DNA from: an uncultured Clostridia bacterium
Lineage (GTDB): Bacteria > Bacillota > Clostridia > Christensenellales > UBA1242
DNA: 8,222 bases
Direction: 5' to 3'
NCBI GenBank assembly: GCA_937900575.1
Contig: CALCEI010000118.1
Span: forward strand, 1 to 8,222
Shown: positions 5,829 to 8,222 of the stretch, one piece after another
How positions within the stretch are numbered: position 1 is the stretch's first letter
Layout: each line of letters opens with the position of its first letter
The notes under the pieces: model-generated
Told to the model about the DNA's origin: nothing
What the model saw: the letters and a program-made list of their open reading frames with translations, nothing else
Database searches by the model: none
Program-made: the position numbers and the translations under genes

Positions 5829-6552
5829 CTTCTTCCTCTATATTTGTAATAACGTCAATAACATCATCACTTTCGTTTAATTTATCAAGCATTTTATCAA
5901 ACGTCTCTTTTTGTGCTGGGTTTAATGTAATGTAATTTTGTGGCAACAACTCAACACCAGAAGAAAGGATAACGTAACCATTTTGTTCAAACGACGCAAC
6001 AGTATCATTAACTGCAGTTGCATTTGCCTCTGTGTAAACTGTAAACACTTCATCGTCTTCACAATCAAGTGCATTTTGTTCAATTGCAAGCATCATTGCA
6101 GAATCAGCATCAAAACCTTCGCCTTTTTCTACAACAACAACGCCTTTGTTATCAAACATATAGGAAACACAACCTGTTGAGCCCAAACTTCCACCATATT
6201 TTTCAAAGGCATAACGCACATCACTGCTTGTACGGTTTTTGTTATCTGTAAAACATTTAACAACCACTGCCACGCCACCAATGCCGTAACCTTCATATGT
6301 TTGTTCAACAAAATTGCTGTTGTCCACTTCACTGTTTTTCTTAATTATGCCATTTATTCTATCATTTGGCATATTGAATTGCCTTGCTTTTGCAATCGCC
6401 ATTTTAAGTTTGCTGTTTGCGTCCACATTGGCGCCACCTTCTTTTACAGCAACCATAATTTCACGGCCGAGTTTTGTAAAGATTTTACTGCGCTCTGCGT
6501 CTGATTTACCTTTTCTTGCTTTAATATTGTTCCATTTACTATGTCCTGACAT
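5818..6552 (-). CDS. yebC: YebC/TACO1-family protein
   Basis: The family includes DNA-binding regulators (YebC, PmpR) and factors that help translation of difficult motifs such as proline runs (TACO1 and bacterial YebC-type proteins). The 244-residue product begins with the family signature MSGHSKWNNIKARKGKSD and continues with FTKLGREIMVAVKEGG (25-40), MPNDRINGIIKK (61-72) and YEGYGIGGVAVVV (85-97). The GCVSYMF block lies near 127-133. The C-terminus is strongly acidic (ESDDVIDVITNIEEEDGE). Length is normal. The start has GAGGT eight bases upstream, within the last codons of the methyltransferase gene, whose stop is one base away. Placement directly before the ruv genes is standard in this phylum. 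Its gene-specific target cannot be read from sequence. Confidence 0.96.
   Translation of the reverse strand: MSGHSKWNNIKARKGKSDAERSKIFTKLGREIMVAVKEGGANVDANSKLKMAIAKARQFNMPNDRINGIIKKNSEVDNSNFVEQTYEGYGIGGVAVVVKCFTDNKNRTSSDVRYAFEKYGGSLGSTGCVSYMFDNKGVVVVEKGEGFDADSAMMLAIEQNALDCEDDEVFTVYTEANATAVNDTVASFEQNGYVILSSGVELLPQNYITLNPAQKETFDKMLDKLNESDDVIDVITNIEEEDGE
5826..5838 (-). promoter_or_regulatory. Ribosome binding site of the coiled-coil gene embedded in the yebC tail codons
   Basis: The minus strand reads GAGGAAGAAGATG, ending in the ATG of the next gene. In the yebC frame it encodes Glu-Glu-Glu-Asp and the start of a Gly codon. It is identical to the ruvB/queA junction at 3078-3090. Confidence 0.8.
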
Positions 6553-6553
6553 A

Positions 6554-7267
6554 TTATTTTACCTCACTTAATTTTTGCATTATTATGCTACCGGCAACAC
6601 CTGCGTTTAAACTTTCCACACAAGGTTGCATAGGAATTGAAATTTTTTTATCTGCAAGGCGTAAGAATTCCTGACTTACACCATTGCCTTCATTGCCAAC
6701 AACAACTGCAACTCTACCCTTCGGCAAAGGAGTTTGATTTATGTTTTCGCCGTCCATATCGGCAACATAAAAGTGTTTTGCAATTTTTGTTTTGTTGTTT
6801 AAGATTTCTTCAAACCCCACAACATGAACTCTTGTTTGAAGAACCAACCCAGCAGAAGAACGGATTACCTTTTCGCTAAAAGCATCTGCCCCACCAACCA
6901 AGTAAATATCTTTAAAACCAAAAGCCAACGCAGAACGGATAAGTGTGCCAACATTTCCAGGGTCTTGCAAATTATCCAAAATTAAACAGTTGCCAACCGA
7001 TTCAATGTTTGGTTTAACAAATTCACACACACAGATTATGTTTTGATTTGTAACTGTGCTTGCTAAACCAGAAAGAACCTGTTCGCTAACAACACAAATG
7101 TTTGGAAATTCTGTTAAGTTTTTGTTTGATGTGATTGTGTATAAAATTTTTACACCACTATGCAAAACATCAAAACAAAATTTTTCACCTTCAACCATAA
7201 AAAGGTTGTTTTGTTTCCTAAACTTTTTATCTTTAAGTTGTTTAATTTCTGCTTTGGTTAAATTCAT
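6554..7267 (-). CDS. TrmH/SpoU-family RNA 2'-O-ribose methyltransferase
   Basis: This SPOUT-class enzyme transfers a methyl group from S-adenosylmethionine to a ribose 2'-hydroxyl in rRNA or tRNA. The 237-residue protein has an N-terminal substrate-binding domain (about 1-88, with FMVEGEKF at 23-30) and the knotted catalytic domain. The three family motifs are visible: DNLQDPGNVGTLIRSA (98-113, with the conserved Asn99 and Arg111), VVVGNEGNGVS (188-198), and IPMQPCVESLNAGVA (211-225). RlmB-like 23S rRNA activity is possible, but the exact target is not evident. The ATG at 7267 matches family N-termini. An in-frame TTG at 7306 overlaps the -35 element and is rejected. There is no Shine-Dalgarno sequence: a consensus promoter ends six bases upstream, so the message is probably leaderless. 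It heads the operon. Confidence 0.93.
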   Translation of the reverse strand: MNLTKAEIKQLKDKKFRKQNNLFMVEGEKFCFDVLHSGVKILYTITSNKNLTEFPNICVVSEQVLSGLASTVTNQNIICVCEFVKPNIESVGNCLILDNLQDPGNVGTLIRSALAFGFKDIYLVGGADAFSEKVIRSSAGLVLQTRVHVVGFEEILNNKTKIAKHFYVADMDGENINQTPLPKGRVAVVVGNEGNGVSQEFLRLADKKISIPMQPCVESLNAGVAGSIIMQKLSEVK

Positions 7268-7273
7268 ATAAAA

Positions 7274-7302
7274 ATTATACCAAAACGTCAAATCTATGTC
7301 AA
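7274..7302 (-). promoter_or_regulatory. Perfect-consensus sigma-A promoter of the long operon
   Basis: On the minus strand TTGACA (7302-7297) and TATAAT (7279-7274) are separated by 17 bp. TGG before the -10 gives an extended -10 element as well. The expected start, seven bases past the -10, is 7267, the A of the methyltransferase ATG. It should be one of the strongest promoters in the region and probably drives the genes from the methyltransferase through tgt. Confidence 0.9.
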
Positions 7303-7311
7303 ACAAACCAC

Positions 7312-7356
7312 CTTAATTTAAGCATGTTTTTTAAACTTTTTAAACATAGTTTAAAT
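7312..7356. repeat. AT-rich block with a small palindrome and three spaced TTTAAA repeats
   Basis: CTTAA-T-TTAAG (7312-7322) is a perfect 5-1-5 palindrome about 45-55 bases upstream of the predicted start. Beyond it TTTAAAC occurs at 7330-7336 and 7339-7345, and TTTAAAT at 7350-7356. The repeats are offset by 9 and 11 bases, close to one helical turn. The block also contains ATGTTT and AAACAT (7324-7329, 7342-7347) in inverted orientation. It may be an UP-element-like or curved stretch that strengthens the promoter, or a weak operator. In AT-rich DNA such words can arise by chance. Confidence 0.35.
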
Positions 7357-7361
7357 TTGCA

Positions 7362-7401
7362 ACAAAAAAGTTGAAACAACAAATACTGTCATTTCAACTT
7401 T
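7362..7401 (-). terminator. Intrinsic terminator below the partial coiled-coil gene
   Basis: On the minus strand AAAGTTGAAA (7401-7392), a 15-base loop and TTTCAACTTT (7376-7367) form a perfect 10 bp stem followed by more T (to 7364). The stem is AT-rich with only two G-C pairs, so it is weaker than the one below yajC, but its position ten bases past the stop codon fits. It separates the upstream gene from the operon promoter. Confidence 0.7.
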
Positions 7402-7410
7402 AACGTCACA

Positions 7411-8222
7411 TTATAAATCGCAATTAGAAACGCTGTTAAGACTTCCAATCCTGTGTTTTGCACATTTTTTAAAATCATCTATAATGTCATAAACATATTT
7501 AATTTTTTCTTCCAAGGCTAAGATATTTTCTTTGATTATTTCCACATCACGTCTTTCATCAAAGATTCTTTTTGAACTGATTTCTTCAGTTAATTTTGCA
7601 ATCAAGTTAGGTTTATCTTTCAATTTTAATTTTATTTCAGCATTCTCAAGTTCCAATTCATTTACCTTTGCCATGTTAATTGTTTGGAGCAACTTTGGTT
7701 GTTTTTCACCATTGTTTAACTCTTCAATCCTGTCATTATTCTTGCATATACGTTTAGCACATTTGTAAATATAATTTGGAAGTTCAACTTGTGTTACTGT
7801 TTGTTTGATGTTCCTGTAATGATTTAACCTTTTGGCATTTAATTCTTTTTGTTTTGCCTTTATTCTATCTTCCAACCAATGTTTAACTGCTTTGATATCC
7901 GTTGGCACATTTAAATCACACTCTGTTTCATAAATCTCACGTTCCAGGTTTTCAATTTCGGCTCTTGAAACTGATTTTAATTTGCCATTGTTTTGTTTGT
8001 ATCTGTTGTTAATGATTGCATGGTATTTAGCCACCAACTCTTGCAAATGTCTAAATTGTTTTTCCCTTTTATCTTTTTCTTCATTAACCAAAGCATTAAA
8101 ACATTTTGTTCCACATTTGTGTTCAATTTTATTTATTAATTTTTGTAAATCTGTAACAACAATTTTTGAAGCCTTCTTGTCTTCAACATATGCGTCTTCA
8201 ATTTCTTTATTAACACGAGATT
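7411..8222 (-). CDS. Partial uncharacterised coiled-coil protein, N-terminus beyond the window
   Basis: The reading frame is open from the stop at 7411 to the right edge, giving at least 269 residues. A TTG at 8091 is not needed as a start, since the frame continues without a stop and with the same residue style, for example KKASKIVVTDLQKLINKIEHK (roughly 8120-8178). The visible part is Lys/Glu-rich, strongly helical and coiled-coil-like, with no membrane segment. It has a CGTKC pair near the upstream end (about 8101-8115) that could be a redox or metal pair, but no full motif. I do not recognise the family. It ends at its own terminator, so it belongs to a separate transcript. It resembles the 198-residue gene at 5232-5828 only in general character, and I see no sequence match. 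Confidence 0.75.
   Translation of the reverse strand, partial: SRVNKEIEDAYVEDKKASKIVVTDLQKLINKIEHKCGTKCFNALVNEEKDKREKQFRHLQELVAKYHAIINNRYKQNNGKLKSVSRAEIENLEREIYETECDLNVPTDIKAVKHWLEDRIKAKQKELNAKRLNHYRNIKQTVTQVELPNYIYKCAKRICKNNDRIEELNNGEKQPKLLQTINMAKVNELELENAEIKLKLKDKPNLIAKLTEEISSKRIFDERRDVEIIKENILALEEKIKYVYDIIDDFKKCAKHRIGSLNSVSNCDL

Noticed and set aside
288..6571. Many plus-strand open frames of 60-127 codons
   Set aside because: They are antisense shadows of well-supported minus-strand genes, lack ribosome sites, and have odd compositions rich in Phe, Cys and His expected from reversed coding sequence.
7268..7306. Extended methyltransferase start at the TTG at 7306
   Set aside because: That codon overlaps the -35 element of the operon promoter and would be upstream of the transcription start. 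The added residues are not like the family.
642..8222. Alternative genetic code, because none of the eleven visible stop codons is TGA
   Set aside because: Tryptophan codons are all TGG and no in-frame TGA occurs in the conserved genes. Zero TGA in eleven stops is unremarkable for an AT-rich genome.

Overview
The window is AT-rich (GC roughly in the mid-30s by eye), and every supported gene lies on the minus strand. The gene set and order are typical of the Bacillota (Firmicutes), most likely an uncultured, clostridia-like lineage: a TrmH/SpoU methyltransferase, yebC, ruvC, ruvA, ruvB, queA, tgt and yajC. Stop codons are TAA or TAG only, and tryptophan is read from TGG, so nothing points to an altered code. 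The genus cannot be named from sequence alone.

From right to left, which is the direction of transcription: the 3' part of an uncharacterised coiled-coil gene enters from the right edge and ends at a hairpin terminator (about 7362-7401). An AT-rich spacer with short phased repeats follows. A perfect-consensus sigma-A promoter (TTGACA, 17 bp, TATAAT) comes next. Its expected start site falls on the first base of the methyltransferase ATG, so the operon probably begins with a leaderless message. The operon then reads rRNA/tRNA methyltransferase, yebC, an unknown coiled-coil gene, ruvC, ruvA, ruvB, queA, a PQ-loop (SemiSWEET-like) membrane protein, and tgt. Neighbouring genes in this run overlap by 8-20 bp or are separated by no more than 16 bp. 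Several ribosome binding sites lie inside the last codons of the preceding gene. A 108 bp gap with a second promoter (TTGACT, 17 bp, TACAAT) precedes yajC, and an intrinsic terminator starts on the yajC stop codon.

At the left edge a third promoter, also on the minus strand, has the MerR-family architecture: a 19 bp spacer filled by a near-perfect 22 bp dyad. It leads into a gene that starts just outside the window.

Functionally the operon joins RNA modification (the methyltransferase, and QueA and Tgt for queuosine in tRNA), Holliday junction processing (RuvABC), a YebC/TACO1-type factor, and a Sec accessory protein (YajC). The two less expected members are the small PQ-loop membrane protein between queA and tgt, and the coiled-coil gene translationally coupled between yebC and ruvC. 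These, the leaderless promoter and the MerR-type promoter deserve the closest look. I did not find a CRISPR array, mobile element, RNA gene or clear defence system.
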